Assembly: GCA_050633465.1 (NCBI GenBank)
Contig: JBOEGO010000020.1
Location: 62,001-126,000 of the forward strand
DNA length: 64,000 nt
Source of the DNA: UBA3069 sp050633465
Lineage (GTDB): Bacteria > Pseudomonadota > Alphaproteobacteria > Rhodobacterales > Rhodobacteraceae
Direction: 5' to 3'
Positions 43,251-51,930 of this stretch are shown in pieces; within the stretch, counting starts at the first letter, position 1; the number at the start of each line of letters is the position of its first letter. The notes under the pieces are model-generated. The model ran no database searches. It saw only the letters and a list, made by a program, of their open reading frames with translations, and had not been told where the DNA came from. Position numbers and translations under genes: made by a program.

Positions 43251-44291
43251 ATGAGCAAACGCTGGACGCGACGGCCGGAACCGTCAACATGGGGGGATTG
43301 GGGCGACGACGACCAATTGGGCCGGTTGAACCTGATTACGCAGGACAAGGTGAAAGAGGGGCTGCTCGAGGCCCGCGAGGGGCTGTCGTTTTGCCTGTCC
43401 TTGCCGCTGGATTACCCCGGTGGCAGCGATCTGAACCCGCGCCGCAAACCGCCGGTTCTGCGCCCTACGCTGCGCGGGGACGGGCCGAATTTCAACGCCG
43501 TGACGCGGGTGGATGAGACCGGACCAACGGATGTATTTTGCGACGATCTGGCGATATTACACCTGCAATATTCGACGCAATGGGATGCGCTGTCGCATGT
43601 GGGGTCGCATTTCGATGCGGATGGCGACGGGGTGGCGGAAAAACTATATTATAACGGGTTTCGCGCTGGGGTGGATATCACTGGCCCCGATGGGGTGGAC
43701 GGTGCGGGTGTGGGCGAAGGCAGCACCAGCCACGCCGGTAAACTGGGCATCGAAAACATGGCCGCGACATCGGTGCAGGGCCGCGCCGTGATGATCGATT
43801 TGCACGCTCATTTCGGGGATGCGCATACACTGGTCGATTACGCCATGCTGGCCGATGTCATGGCCAAGGATGGCGTGGTGGTGGAAGCGGGCGATATGGT
43901 CTGTTTCCACACCGGATTTGCACAAAAGGTGCTGGATGCGGGCAAACAACCAAGCAAGGAATTGCTGCACGGCACAGGCGCATCGCTGGACGGGCGCGAC
44001 CCCGCGCTATTGGACTGGATCACGCGATCGGGCGTGGCGATTCTGGCAGCGGATAACTATGCGGTAGAGGCATTTCCGGGCCGTGACGGGGAGGACACCT
44101 GCTGCGCCATGCTGCCGCTGCATGAACATTGCCTGTTCAAGATGGGCATCCATTTGGGCGAGCTGTGGCACCTGACCCCGCTGGCCAACTGGCTGCGCGA
44201 TCATGGCCGCAACCGGTTCCTGCTGACTGCGCCGCCGCTGCGCCTACCCGGTGCCGTGGGCAGCCCAGTCACGCCCGTCGCGACGGTTTGA
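43251..44291 (+). CDS. Cyclase-family metal-dependent hydrolase
   Basis: 346 residues related to kynurenine formamidase. The metal motif is WDALSHVGSHFD, in place of the classical HxGTHxDxPxHF. A distal His in LHEHCLFKMGIHLGE is also typical. GGGAGGAAACG precedes the ATG. Such enzymes hydrolyse amides, esters or lactones. Following an FMO, it could open a lactone or ester made by Baeyer-Villiger oxidation, which is inference. Last gene before a hairpin array that may end the transcript. Confidence 0.86.
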   Translation: MSKRWTRRPEPSTWGDWGDDDQLGRLNLITQDKVKEGLLEAREGLSFCLSLPLDYPGGSDLNPRRKPPVLRPTLRGDGPNFNAVTRVDETGPTDVFCDDLAILHLQYSTQWDALSHVGSHFDADGDGVAEKLYYNGFRAGVDITGPDGVDGAGVGEGSTSHAGKLGIENMAATSVQGRAVMIDLHAHFGDAHTLVDYAMLADVMAKDGVVVEAGDMVCFHTGFAQKVLDAGKQPSKELLHGTGASLDGRDPALLDWITRSGVAILAADNYAVEAFPGRDGEDTCCAMLPLHEHCLFKMGIHLGELWHLTPLANWLRDHGRNRFLLTAPPLRLPGAVGSPVTPVATV

Positions 44292-44409
44292 CCGTCACCC
44301 AGCGGAGCGGCTAGCGCCGCACATGATGCACGCCCCGCCGCGTTCCGCTTTGGGGCTGGGGCAAGTCGTGGGGCGACGCATGTTTGATGGCATCACGATT
44401 GGGCGCAAT

Positions 44410-44424
44410 GCCGGAGCCTCCGGC
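44410..44424. repeat. GC-rich palindrome
   Basis: GCCGGAG-C-CTCCGGC is a perfect inverted repeat with 7-base arms and one central base. It is the first hairpin of the array behind the cyclase gene. Confidence 0.75.
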
Positions 44425-44426
44425 GG

Positions 44427-44486
44427 GAGTATTTGTGCCAAGAAAAAGTGCAAGGGCTGTCCGGCTTTTTCTTGGCGCAAGTACTC
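44427..44486. repeat. Long inverted repeat, 22-bp stem
   Basis: The arms 44427-44448 and 44465-44486 pair over 22 bases with two G-U type mismatches and enclose a 16-base loop. The left arm contains GTGCCAAGAAAAAG and the right arm CTTTTTCTTGGCGC. As RNA this would form a very stable hairpin. It may act as a transcription end or as an RNA stability element. Confidence 0.85.
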
Positions 44487-44501
44487 TCGGGGGGTGAGGC
44501 G

Positions 44502-44546
44502 TGAAACGCGATAGCGTTTCAGGGCGAGGGGGGCAGACAGCCCCCC
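44502..44546. repeat. Two further hairpins
   Basis: TGAAACGC-GATA-GCGTTTCA (44502-44521) is perfect with 8-base arms. GGGGGGC-AGACA-GCCCCCC (44528-44546) is perfect with 7-base arms, followed by one more C and then TTT. The latter could act as a terminator for the operon upstream. Confidence 0.7.
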
Positions 44547-44707
44547 CTTTGCCGCCGCGCCCTTGGGCGTGGCAAATAATGTTTGCGCAATCGGGAATGG
44601 TTGATTGTCGCGCTATCTGAAATGGTATACCAAAAACGCAAGACTGTGGCAGCTTGTTGATTTGCTGCACGGCGATGGAATTTGACCCTTTCTGGAAAGG
44701 ACATGAC

Positions 44708-46237
44708 ATGGACGGCGCAACACCCGATTTCACCCCGCACGGCAAGCATCTGATCGCAGGCGCATGGGTTGCTGCGGCGGAGAAATTTCAATCTGCTCCG
44801 GCGCATGGTCCGGCGCATTCCTTTGCGGCGGGCACGCCTGAATTGATTGATGCGGCTGTGAAAGCGGCAGAGGAGGCGTTCTGGATCTATGGTTATTCCA
44901 GCCGCGCGGATCGCGCAGCATTTTTGAACGCCATCGCGGATGAGATCGAGGCGCGTGGCGCGGCCATAACGGAAATCGGCACACAAGAATCCGGCCTGCC
45001 CGAGGGGCGGTTAGAGGGCGAGCGTGGTCGCACCACGGGGCAGTTGCGTCTGTTTGCCGATCATATCCTGAAGGGGGATTATCTGGACCTGCGCCATGAT
45101 CCCGCCCTGCCTGACCGTGCGCCGATGCCGCGCCCTGACATGCGTATGATGCAGCGCCCGATCGGTCCTGTGGCGGTGTTTGGCGCGTCAAATTTCCCGC
45201 TGGCCTTTTCCACCGCTGGTGGTGACACTGCGGCGGCGCTGGCGGCGGGCTGTCCGGTTGTGGTCAAGGGCCATGACGCCCACCCCGGCACGGGCGAAAT
45301 CGTGGCCGAGGCCATTCACGCCGCCATCCAGACATGTGGCGTGCATCCGGGTGTGTTCTCATTGGTGCAGGGTGGCACGCGCGAGGTGGGCGCGGCCCTG
45401 GTTCAGCATCCGCTGATCCGCGCCGTGGGTTTCACCGGCAGTTTGGGCGGTGGGCGTGCGTTGTTTGATCTATGTGCGCAGCGCCCCGAACCGATCCCGT
45501 TTTTCGGCGAATTGGGCAGTGTGAACCCGATGTTCCTGTTGCCTGCGGCCCTGTCGGCGCGTGGCGGTGAACTGGCCATCGGCTGGGCCGCATCGCTGAC
45601 CATGGGCGCGGGGCAGTTTTGCACCAACCCTGGCATCGTGGTGGTGATCGACGGACCGGATGCGGATGCATTCACCGAATCCGCCCGCGCCGCGCTGGAA
45701 CCCATCGGCGCGCAGGTGATGCTGACCGATGGCATCGCGGCGGCCTATCGCGGGGGGCGTGACCGCGTGGCCGCATATACGGGGGTGCAGCAGATTTTGA
45801 CCTCGATCTGCGACATGCGCAACGCGACGCCCTATTTGTTTGCCACCACCGGGCAGGAATGGCTGGCCAATCACGAGTTGGGCGAGGAGGTATTCGGCCC
45901 GCTGGGTATGATTGTGCGCGTCAGGGACAGTGCGGAAATGCAGGCGGTTGCGCGCAGCCTGGAGGGGCAGTTGACCTGCACCCTGCAAATGGATGACGGC
46001 GATCTGGGGGCGGCGCGTGCCCTGTTGCCGATACTGGAGCGCAAGGCAGGCCGCGTATTGGCCAATGGTTTCCCCACGGGGGTCGAGGTGTGCGAGAGCA
46101 TGGTGCATGGCGGGCCATATCCGGCATCGACCAATTTTGGCGCGACATCGGTTGGCACGCTGTCTATCCGGCGTTTCCTGCGCCCTGTGTGTTATCAGAA
46201 CCTGCCTGCTGGCCTGTTGCCGGATGATTTTGCCTGA
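44708..46237 (+). CDS. NAD(P)-dependent aldehyde dehydrogenase (ketoglutarate semialdehyde type)
   Basis: 509 residues from the ATG at 44708. Catalytic Cys in GAGQFCTNPGIVV, Glu in PFFGELGSVNP, cofactor region GPVAVFGASNFPLAFSTAGGDTA. These and the start (GKHLIAGAWV) match the 2,5-dioxovalerate/alpha-ketoglutarate semialdehyde branch. It oxidises an aldehyde to an acid, possibly the last step for sugar acids or hydroxyproline. Separated from the cyclase gene by a hairpin array, so it is probably a separate transcript. A symmetric hairpin follows its stop. Confidence 0.9.
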   Translation: MDGATPDFTPHGKHLIAGAWVAAAEKFQSAPAHGPAHSFAAGTPELIDAAVKAAEEAFWIYGYSSRADRAAFLNAIADEIEARGAAITEIGTQESGLPEGRLEGERGRTTGQLRLFADHILKGDYLDLRHDPALPDRAPMPRPDMRMMQRPIGPVAVFGASNFPLAFSTAGGDTAAALAAGCPVVVKGHDAHPGTGEIVAEAIHAAIQTCGVHPGVFSLVQGGTREVGAALVQHPLIRAVGFTGSLGGGRALFDLCAQRPEPIPFFGELGSVNPMFLLPAALSARGGELAIGWAASLTMGAGQFCTNPGIVVVIDGPDADAFTESARAALEPIGAQVMLTDGIAAAYRGGRDRVAAYTGVQQILTSICDMRNATPYLFATTGQEWLANHELGEEVFGPLGMIVRVRDSAEMQAVARSLEGQLTCTLQMDDGDLGAARALLPILERKAGRVLANGFPTGVEVCESMVHGGPYPASTNFGATSVGTLSIRRFLRPVCYQNLPAGLLPDDFA

Positions 46238-46259
46238 ACCGGCGCGAAATAACGATGTC

Positions 46260-46292
46260 AACGGCGCGACGGGGCATCCCTGACGCGCCGTT
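46260..46292. terminator. Hairpin between convergent genes
   Basis: AACGGCGCG pairs perfectly with CGCGCCGTT (9-bp stem) around a 15-base loop. It lies between the aldehyde dehydrogenase stop and the stop of the convergent ThDP enzyme and can serve both as a transcription end. T-runs are weak. Confidence 0.55.
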
Positions 46293-46303
46293 CTCACATC
46301 TGC

Positions 46304-47986
46304 TTACTTATGCGCGGCCCGCATGGCGGTGATGGTTGTGCGGCTGGAAATCTGGTCAGGGTCGGTGATCAGCTCCAGCAGGGCGGGTTTGCCGCTGTCA
46401 CGGGCGCGATTGAATGCTGCGGCGAAATCCCCGGTGCGTTCCACGCGTTCGGCGTGGCAGCCCATGGCGCGGGCCATGGCGGTGTAATCGGGATTGACCA
46501 GCGCGGTGCCCGACACCCGTTCGGGGTGTTCGCGTTCCTGATGCATGCGGATGGTGCCATAGATGGTATTGTTGAACAGCAGCACAATCGGCGTTGCACC
46601 GTATTGCGCGGCGGTGGCCAGTTCCATCCCGCTCATCGCAAATCCGCCATCGCCGACCATGGACAGCACCATACGCCCCGGGTGCGCCAGGGATGCGGCC
46701 ACGGCAGCAGGCACGGAATAGCCCATAGCGCCGCAGGTCGACCCCAATTCGCGCCCCGGACGGCCAAAGCGCAGAAACCGTTGCGCCCAGCCGGTGTGAT
46801 TGCCCGCGTCCAGCGTGACAATCACATCATCAGGCAACTGGTCACGAAGCTGGCACAGGGCCACGCCCATATCCAGCGCCCATTCGCCACCATTGGGGGT
46901 TTCCGTGTCTGCCTGATATTCGCGGCGCAGCAATTGTGCCCAATCGGCCCAGTCGGATTTACGGCCCAGATCAACGCCACGCAACCGGTGCGCCACGCTG
47001 TCGACCGAAGCGGCAAGGCCCAGCACGGGGGAGTAGACGCGCCCCACCTCGTCAGGATCGGGGTAGATATGGATCAGGTTTTGCTGCGGGTTTGGCGGTT
47101 GCACCGTATCATAGCCATTGGTCGTCATCTCGCCCAGCCGTGCGCCGATCACGATCAGCAGGTCGGCTTCGGCCACGCGTTTGCGAAATGCGGCGGGGGT
47201 GGCGGTGCCAAGTTCGCCGACATAGGCGGGCGAGCTGTTGGAGATCACATCCTGACGGCGAAACGAGCAACAGGCGGGGATGCCGTTTTCCTCGGCAAAA
47301 CTGGTGATGGCATGGGCCGAGGCATCATCCCAGCCCGACCCGCCCACCAGCATCAGCGGTTTTTTGGCGCGGGCGATGGCGGCGGTCAGGGCTTCGGCGC
47401 CTTTGGCGGACAGGGTCGCCTGAGTGGATGTATAGGGCGCAGCATCTGGCACGGTGACCACATCGGTCAGCATGTCCTCGGGCAGTGCAATCACGACGGG
47501 ACCGGGGCGGCCCGATGTGGCCATGCGAAACGCACGCGCCATATATTCCGGTATCCGGCTGGCATCGTCGATCTGGGTGGCCCATTTGGCGACGGTGCCG
47601 AACATGGCGCGGTAATCGACCTCCTGGAATGCTTCGCGGTCGGTGGTGTTGCGCGCAATCTGCCCCACCAGCAGGATCATCGGGGTGCTGTCCTGCATGG
47701 CGATATGCACGCCGATGGCGGCATGGCAGGCACCGGGGCCGCGGGTGACCATGCAGATGCCGGGCTTGCCCGTCAGTTTGCCATAGGTTTCGGCCATATC
47801 GGCCGCGCCTGCCTCGTGGCGCGCGTTATAGAATGTGAACTGGTCGGGGACATCATGCAGGGCGTCCAGCACCTCTAGGTAGCTTTCACCGGGGACGCCA
47901 TAGGCGCAATCGGCACCATGGATCAGCAGCTGATCAACCAGAACCTGCCCGCCGGTGCGGGGGGTAAGTGTTGGGGATTGTGTCAT
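46304..47986 (-). CDS. Thiamine-diphosphate-dependent enzyme (acetolactate synthase-like)
   Basis: 560 residues with the three-domain ThDP fold. The catalytic Glu is in FYNARHEAGAADMAETYG; the ThDP/Mg motif is GDGGFAMSGMELATAAQYGATPIVLLFNN. The middle domain has no obvious FAD-binding signature by eye. The substrate is not certain: sequence type is the acetolactate synthase-like group of unassigned enzymes that decarboxylate or ligate 2-keto acids. It is convergent with the aldehyde dehydrogenase gene and not obviously coupled to purU upstream. Confidence 0.86.
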   Translation of the reverse strand: MTQSPTLTPRTGGQVLVDQLLIHGADCAYGVPGESYLEVLDALHDVPDQFTFYNARHEAGAADMAETYGKLTGKPGICMVTRGPGACHAAIGVHIAMQDSTPMILLVGQIARNTTDREAFQEVDYRAMFGTVAKWATQIDDASRIPEYMARAFRMATSGRPGPVVIALPEDMLTDVVTVPDAAPYTSTQATLSAKGAEALTAAIARAKKPLMLVGGSGWDDASAHAITSFAEENGIPACCSFRRQDVISNSSPAYVGELGTATPAAFRKRVAEADLLIVIGARLGEMTTNGYDTVQPPNPQQNLIHIYPDPDEVGRVYSPVLGLAASVDSVAHRLRGVDLGRKSDWADWAQLLRREYQADTETPNGGEWALDMGVALCQLRDQLPDDVIVTLDAGNHTGWAQRFLRFGRPGRELGSTCGAMGYSVPAAVAASLAHPGRMVLSMVGDGGFAMSGMELATAAQYGATPIVLLFNNTIYGTIRMHQEREHPERVSGTALVNPDYTAMARAMGCHAERVERTGDFAAAFNRARDSGKPALLELITDPDQISSRTTITAMRAAHK

Positions 47987-48114
47987 ATTCCGGCCTTTCC
48001 ATCATCCATTGCGCGGACGATAGAACAGGGGCGGGGGCGGCACAATCGCCTTTCAGGGAAAGGCGGCACGCCCCTCGATGCGCGGGGGCGGGGCGTTTCG
48101 CTGTTGTGTTGCAG

Positions 48115-48999
48115 TTAGCCCATGCGTTCGGAGGCATAGCCACCGGGGCTGGCCGGAAACACCACGGTTTTATTGCCGTTGATAAAGACGCGGTTGTGGA
48201 TATGGGCATGGACAGCACGCGCCAGCACCTGGCTTTCGACATCGCGGCCAAGGCTGACATAATCATTGGGCGATTGGGCGTGGCTGACGCGCACGGTGTC
48301 CTGTTCGATGATCGGCCCTTCGTCCAGATCCGAGGTCACGTAATGCGAGGTCGCGCCGATCAGTTTCACACCGCGTTCATAGGCCTGTTTATAGGGGTTC
48401 GCGCCCTTGAATGACGGCAGGAACGAGTGGTGGATATTGATGATCCGCCCTGACATTTTGCGGCACATGTCATCCGACAGGATCTGCATGTAACGTGCCA
48501 GCACGATCAGTTCGGCATCGGTGTCTTCGACCACCTGCATGATCTGCGCCTCTGCTTGGGGTTTGTTGTCTTTGGTCACCTTGATGCAGTGGAACGGGAT
48601 GTCGTGATTTACCACAACCTTTTGATATTCCATATGGTTTGAAATCACGCCGACGATGTCGATCGGCAGGGCACCAATGCGCCAGCGATAGAGCAGATCA
48701 TTCAGGCAATGCCCGAACCGCGACACCATGATGATCACCTTGGCTTTGCGGTCTTCGTCGTGGAACGCGTAATCCATGCCGAAACGTGCCGAAATATCGC
48801 TAAACCCGCCGTCAATATCCGCCAGCGTCGCGCCCGTTTCACTGACAAAACTGACGCGCATGAAAAAGTTGCCGGTTTCAAGGTCGTCATACTGGGCCGA
48901 GTCGGTGATGTTGCAACCGGACTGGTCCAGATAGGCGGTGATGGCGGCAACGATCCCGCGGGTCGAGGCGCATTTCACGGTCAGGGAAAATCTGTTCAT
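48115..48999 (-). CDS. purU: Formyltetrahydrofolate deformylase
   Basis: 294 residues from the ATG at 48999. An N-terminal ACT domain (residues 1-80, FSLTVKCASTRGIVAAITAYL) is followed by a formyltransferase-like domain with the catalytic residues in GVISNHMEY, INIHHSFLPSFKGANPY and SDLDEGPIIEQD. It hydrolyses 10-formyl-THF to formate and THF, balancing one-carbon and purine supply. The length is usual for PurU. The ribosome-binding site is poor. It stands alone, divergent from the RTX-Hint gene. Confidence 0.94.
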   Translation of the reverse strand: MNRFSLTVKCASTRGIVAAITAYLDQSGCNITDSAQYDDLETGNFFMRVSFVSETGATLADIDGGFSDISARFGMDYAFHDEDRKAKVIIMVSRFGHCLNDLLYRWRIGALPIDIVGVISNHMEYQKVVVNHDIPFHCIKVTKDNKPQAEAQIMQVVEDTDAELIVLARYMQILSDDMCRKMSGRIINIHHSFLPSFKGANPYKQAYERGVKLIGATSHYVTSDLDEGPIIEQDTVRVSHAQSPNDYVSLGRDVESQVLARAVHAHIHNRVFINGNKTVVFPASPGGYASERMG

Positions 49000-49234
49000 G
49001 CCAAGGGTGTCTCGTCTTGTGTCTGCGCGCCGGAATGGCGGCTTCTTGTCTTTGCTATAACGGGCGAAATCGGGGGTATCCAGTCGCCCCGCGTCTCTTT
49101 GGTGATGAAAGGCGACCTTGATCCGCCGCGCCGTGCCGGAAAATTCGCGCTTTAACGGGTGGTTGACCCTTTTGTGACAGGTTGCTGGTTCTCCATTCGG
49201 TTGGGGGGCGTATGTTAGGGGAACGGGCGAGCAG

Positions 49235-51829
49235 ATGGCCACCCATGTGATCACCGGATATGATTTGGGCGACATCACCACGGGTGGTGGTGGCCCCTTT
49301 GCGCCGGGTGGCACATTTTCGCTGGCGGCGGGGTTTGCTGCGGCCAGTGACGCGCTGACCTATACCATCACCGATGACGATGCCGCATTTGATGGCAGCA
49401 GCGGCGCGCCAGCCGATGGCAGCCAGACGGTGGCGGTGACCGATGCGCTGGGCAATCCGGTGGATTCGGGCGATGTGCGGCTGGGCGATGCCATCAGTTT
49501 CACCGACCCCGGTGGCGGCACCGTAACCCTGTTTCAGGTATTGGTGGATGGCACCCCTGTTGGCTATGTCGCTGACGGGCCGCTGCAACCCGGCGTGGTT
49601 TATACAGTCGACAGCGTCAGCGACACTGCGGGTGCCAATACGCCCGATTACGTGGACCTTGCCGATGCCACATATGACCCCGACGGCGACAATTCGATCA
49701 CAGGCTTTGATGGTGACGACAGCCTGCACGGTGGCGCGGGCAACGATACCATCAACGGCGGCTCGGGCGATGACACGATTGACGGCGGCACTGGCAATGA
49801 CATCATGGATGGCGGGTCTGGTGCCGACAGGTTTATGTTTTCCAACGGCTGGGGCGCCGATACCGTTCTGGGCGGTGGGGGCAGCAGTGATAATGACTAT
49901 CTGGATTTTTCCAGCGTCACGGGCACGGGTATCACCGCCACCTTTTCCAGTTGGGAGGACGGGAATGTCACCGATGGCACCAACACCGTCAGTTTCGACA
50001 ATATCGAAGGGATCATCGGCACCGATCAGAATGATTCCGTTGATGCGGCGCTGGATGGCAGCGGTATCTATCTGGAAATGGGCGGCGGTGACGATACCGT
50101 GGGCGGCGGTTCGGGCGCGGATACCCTGTCTGGCGGGGCGGGGCATGACACGATCTGGGGTGCTGCCGGTGATGACCTGATCACAGGTGGTGACGGCGAT
50201 GACACGCTGGCCGGCGCATCTGGCGACGATACGATCTGGGGCGGGGCTGGCAGCAACGAATTGCACGGGGGGGATGATCGCGACAGTTTTATCATCACCG
50301 ACACCGACGGGCAGACCAATGTTTTCGGTGGCGAGGGCGGCACCGATTTCGACCAGATCAGCCTGACTGGCGGCCCCGCCGTGATCACATGGACGGGCTG
50401 GGAAAGCGGCACGATCAGTTTTGACGCCGGTGTCACGACCCATATTTTCTGGGAGGTGGAAAAGGTAACCGGCACCAGCGGTGATGATACATTCGATGCT
50501 TCCGGGTCAAGCTCGACCGGCGGGGTGATCATCGACACCGGCGGCGGACGAAACACGGTCACCGGGTCGGATTACGGCGATTCCATTCTGGGTGGTTCGC
50601 TGGAGGATACGATTTACGGCGGTGGCGGCGATGACACCATCGACGGTGGCGGCAATTCCGACGAAATACATGGCGGCGACGGCGATGATTATATCGTCGG
50701 GAAATCCGGCAATGACACCATGTTCGGCGATGCGGGCAATGACACGCTGTGGGGGTATAGCGGCGGCAATTATATGGACGGCGGCGATGGTAACGATTCC
50801 CTGATCGGGTCGGTGTCCAACGGCGGCGATGTGATGCTGGGCGGCGCAGGCGACGACACGATCGAGGCCGGCATTGGCGCCAACCGGATCGAGGGCGGCA
50901 GCGACAACGACCTGATCACAACGGGCGACGGCGCTGACACGATTGCGTTTTCAGACGGTGACGGGTCGGACACCATCACCGATTTCGACATGACCGACGA
51001 TGGGTTCGGCCGCACGGTGGACCAGTTCGATGTGTCAGGTGCCAACGATGCGGGCGGCGGTTTCGTCGACGTCTGGGAGGTCGCGGTCAGCGACGATGGC
51101 AGCGGCAATGCGGTTCTGACCTTTCCCGATGGTGGCACGGTCACCCTGATCGGGGTGTCGCCGGGGGTGTTGAACACGGCGCAACTGGCGGCGATGGGGG
51201 TGCCTTGTTTTGTCGCGGACACGCAAATTGACACGCCACAGGGGCCGCGACCGGTGCAGGATCTGATACAGGGCGATCTGGTGAGCATCCGCGATGGCCC
51301 GCCCCAGCCGGTGATCTGGTTCGGGTCGCGCCATGTCACACGGGATGAAATGCAGCGCGACGCACGGCTGCGCCCGATCGAATTGCGCGCCAACAGTTTG
51401 GGGGATCATGATGCGCTATGCCTGTCGGCGCAGCACTGTGTGCTATGGCCGGACCAGTCAGGCGCAAGGGGCGCGGGGGCATTGGTGCGGGCGCGCCATC
51501 TGGCCCCTTCCGACTGGAACGGGGCGCGGGTGATGCAGGGCAAACGCGGCTGCACCTACCACCACATTCTTTTGCCGCGCCATGCGTTGATCCGTGCCAA
51601 TGGAATCTGGGCTGAAACCTTCTGGCCCGGGCCTATGGGATTTGCCGCGCTCAGCAGAGCCGCCAAACGCGAAATTCTGATGCAGATGCCACATTTGGCC
51701 CCTGCATTGCTGGGGGTGGAACCGGTGGCAGATTGCTATGCACCCAAAGCGGCCCCCGTGCTGACCAGTGCCGAATTACAGGCGATGATGCATGAATTGC
51801 CCCTGTGGCAGCCGGCATTCAGCCACTAG
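49235..51829 (+). CDS. RTX-repeat protein with C-terminal Hint domain
   Basis: 864 residues. Residues about 1-150 are a beta-rich head without a signal peptide. Residues about 155-630 hold many RTX nonapeptides of GGxGxDxxx form, in several groups split by beta segments of unknown fold. From about 655 a Hint_2 domain starts at PCFVADTQIDTPQGPRPVQD, has block residues in LSAQHCVLW and continues to YHHILLPRHALIRANGIWAETF. Export by type I secretion is expected. The Hint domain has its Cys start but no splice junction after it, so autocleavage at the Cys, rather than splicing, is likely. Confidence 0.88.
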   Translation: MATHVITGYDLGDITTGGGGPFAPGGTFSLAAGFAAASDALTYTITDDDAAFDGSSGAPADGSQTVAVTDALGNPVDSGDVRLGDAISFTDPGGGTVTLFQVLVDGTPVGYVADGPLQPGVVYTVDSVSDTAGANTPDYVDLADATYDPDGDNSITGFDGDDSLHGGAGNDTINGGSGDDTIDGGTGNDIMDGGSGADRFMFSNGWGADTVLGGGGSSDNDYLDFSSVTGTGITATFSSWEDGNVTDGTNTVSFDNIEGIIGTDQNDSVDAALDGSGIYLEMGGGDDTVGGGSGADTLSGGAGHDTIWGAAGDDLITGGDGDDTLAGASGDDTIWGGAGSNELHGGDDRDSFIITDTDGQTNVFGGEGGTDFDQISLTGGPAVITWTGWESGTISFDAGVTTHIFWEVEKVTGTSGDDTFDASGSSSTGGVIIDTGGGRNTVTGSDYGDSILGGSLEDTIYGGGGDDTIDGGGNSDEIHGGDGDDYIVGKSGNDTMFGDAGNDTLWGYSGGNYMDGGDGNDSLIGSVSNGGDVMLGGAGDDTIEAGIGANRIEGGSDNDLITTGDGADTIAFSDGDGSDTITDFDMTDDGFGRTVDQFDVSGANDAGGGFVDVWEVAVSDDGSGNAVLTFPDGGTVTLIGVSPGVLNTAQLAAMGVPCFVADTQIDTPQGPRPVQDLIQGDLVSIRDGPPQPVIWFGSRHVTRDEMQRDARLRPIELRANSLGDHDALCLSAQHCVLWPDQSGARGAGALVRARHLAPSDWNGARVMQGKRGCTYHHILLPRHALIRANGIWAETFWPGPMGFAALSRAAKREILMQMPHLAPALLGVEPVADCYAPKAAPVLTSAELQAMMHELPLWQPAFSH

Positions 51830-51837
51830 GCGCTGGA

Positions 51838-51930
51838 TCACAACAAAATGCTGCGGATCAAAAAGGCGATGCTTCCGAGCATGGCAATGCCAGCAAGATA
51901 CAGCCCGACAAACCACAGCCAGCGCCGCAT
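51838..51930 (-). CDS. Small third subunit of bd-type oxidase (DUF2474 / CydX-like)
   Basis: 30 residues, MRRWLWFVGLYLAGIAMLGS and the helix SIAFLIRSILL: one membrane helix with Arg/Trp at the start. Its ATG shares one base with the cydB stop (TGATG). Size and position match the DUF2474 small subunits of cyanide-insensitive oxidases. It would stabilise the CydAB dimer. Confidence 0.75.
   Translation of the reverse strand: MRRWLWFVGLYLAGIAMLGSIAFLIRSILL

Larger units (their letters stand above)
44292..44707. other. Intergenic region with a dense hairpin array
   Basis: No gene is visible here. Four inverted repeats follow each other: 44410-44424, 44427-44486, 44502-44521 and 44528-44546. The rest holds the leader of the aldehyde dehydrogenase gene, whose ribosome-binding site AAAGGA lies just before 44708. 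The segment around GGAGCCTCCGGCGGGAGTAT is of a kind I know as a recurring intergenic element in Rhodobacteraceae. Confidence 0.7.

Noticed and set aside
46310..47878. 522-codon open frame on the plus strand
   Set aside because: Antisense of the ThDP enzyme, whose motifs are complete on the minus strand.
49700..50960. Regular short repeats that might suggest a CRISPR array
   Set aside because: They are RTX nonapeptide codons inside an open frame, with no uniform repeat and spacer lengths.
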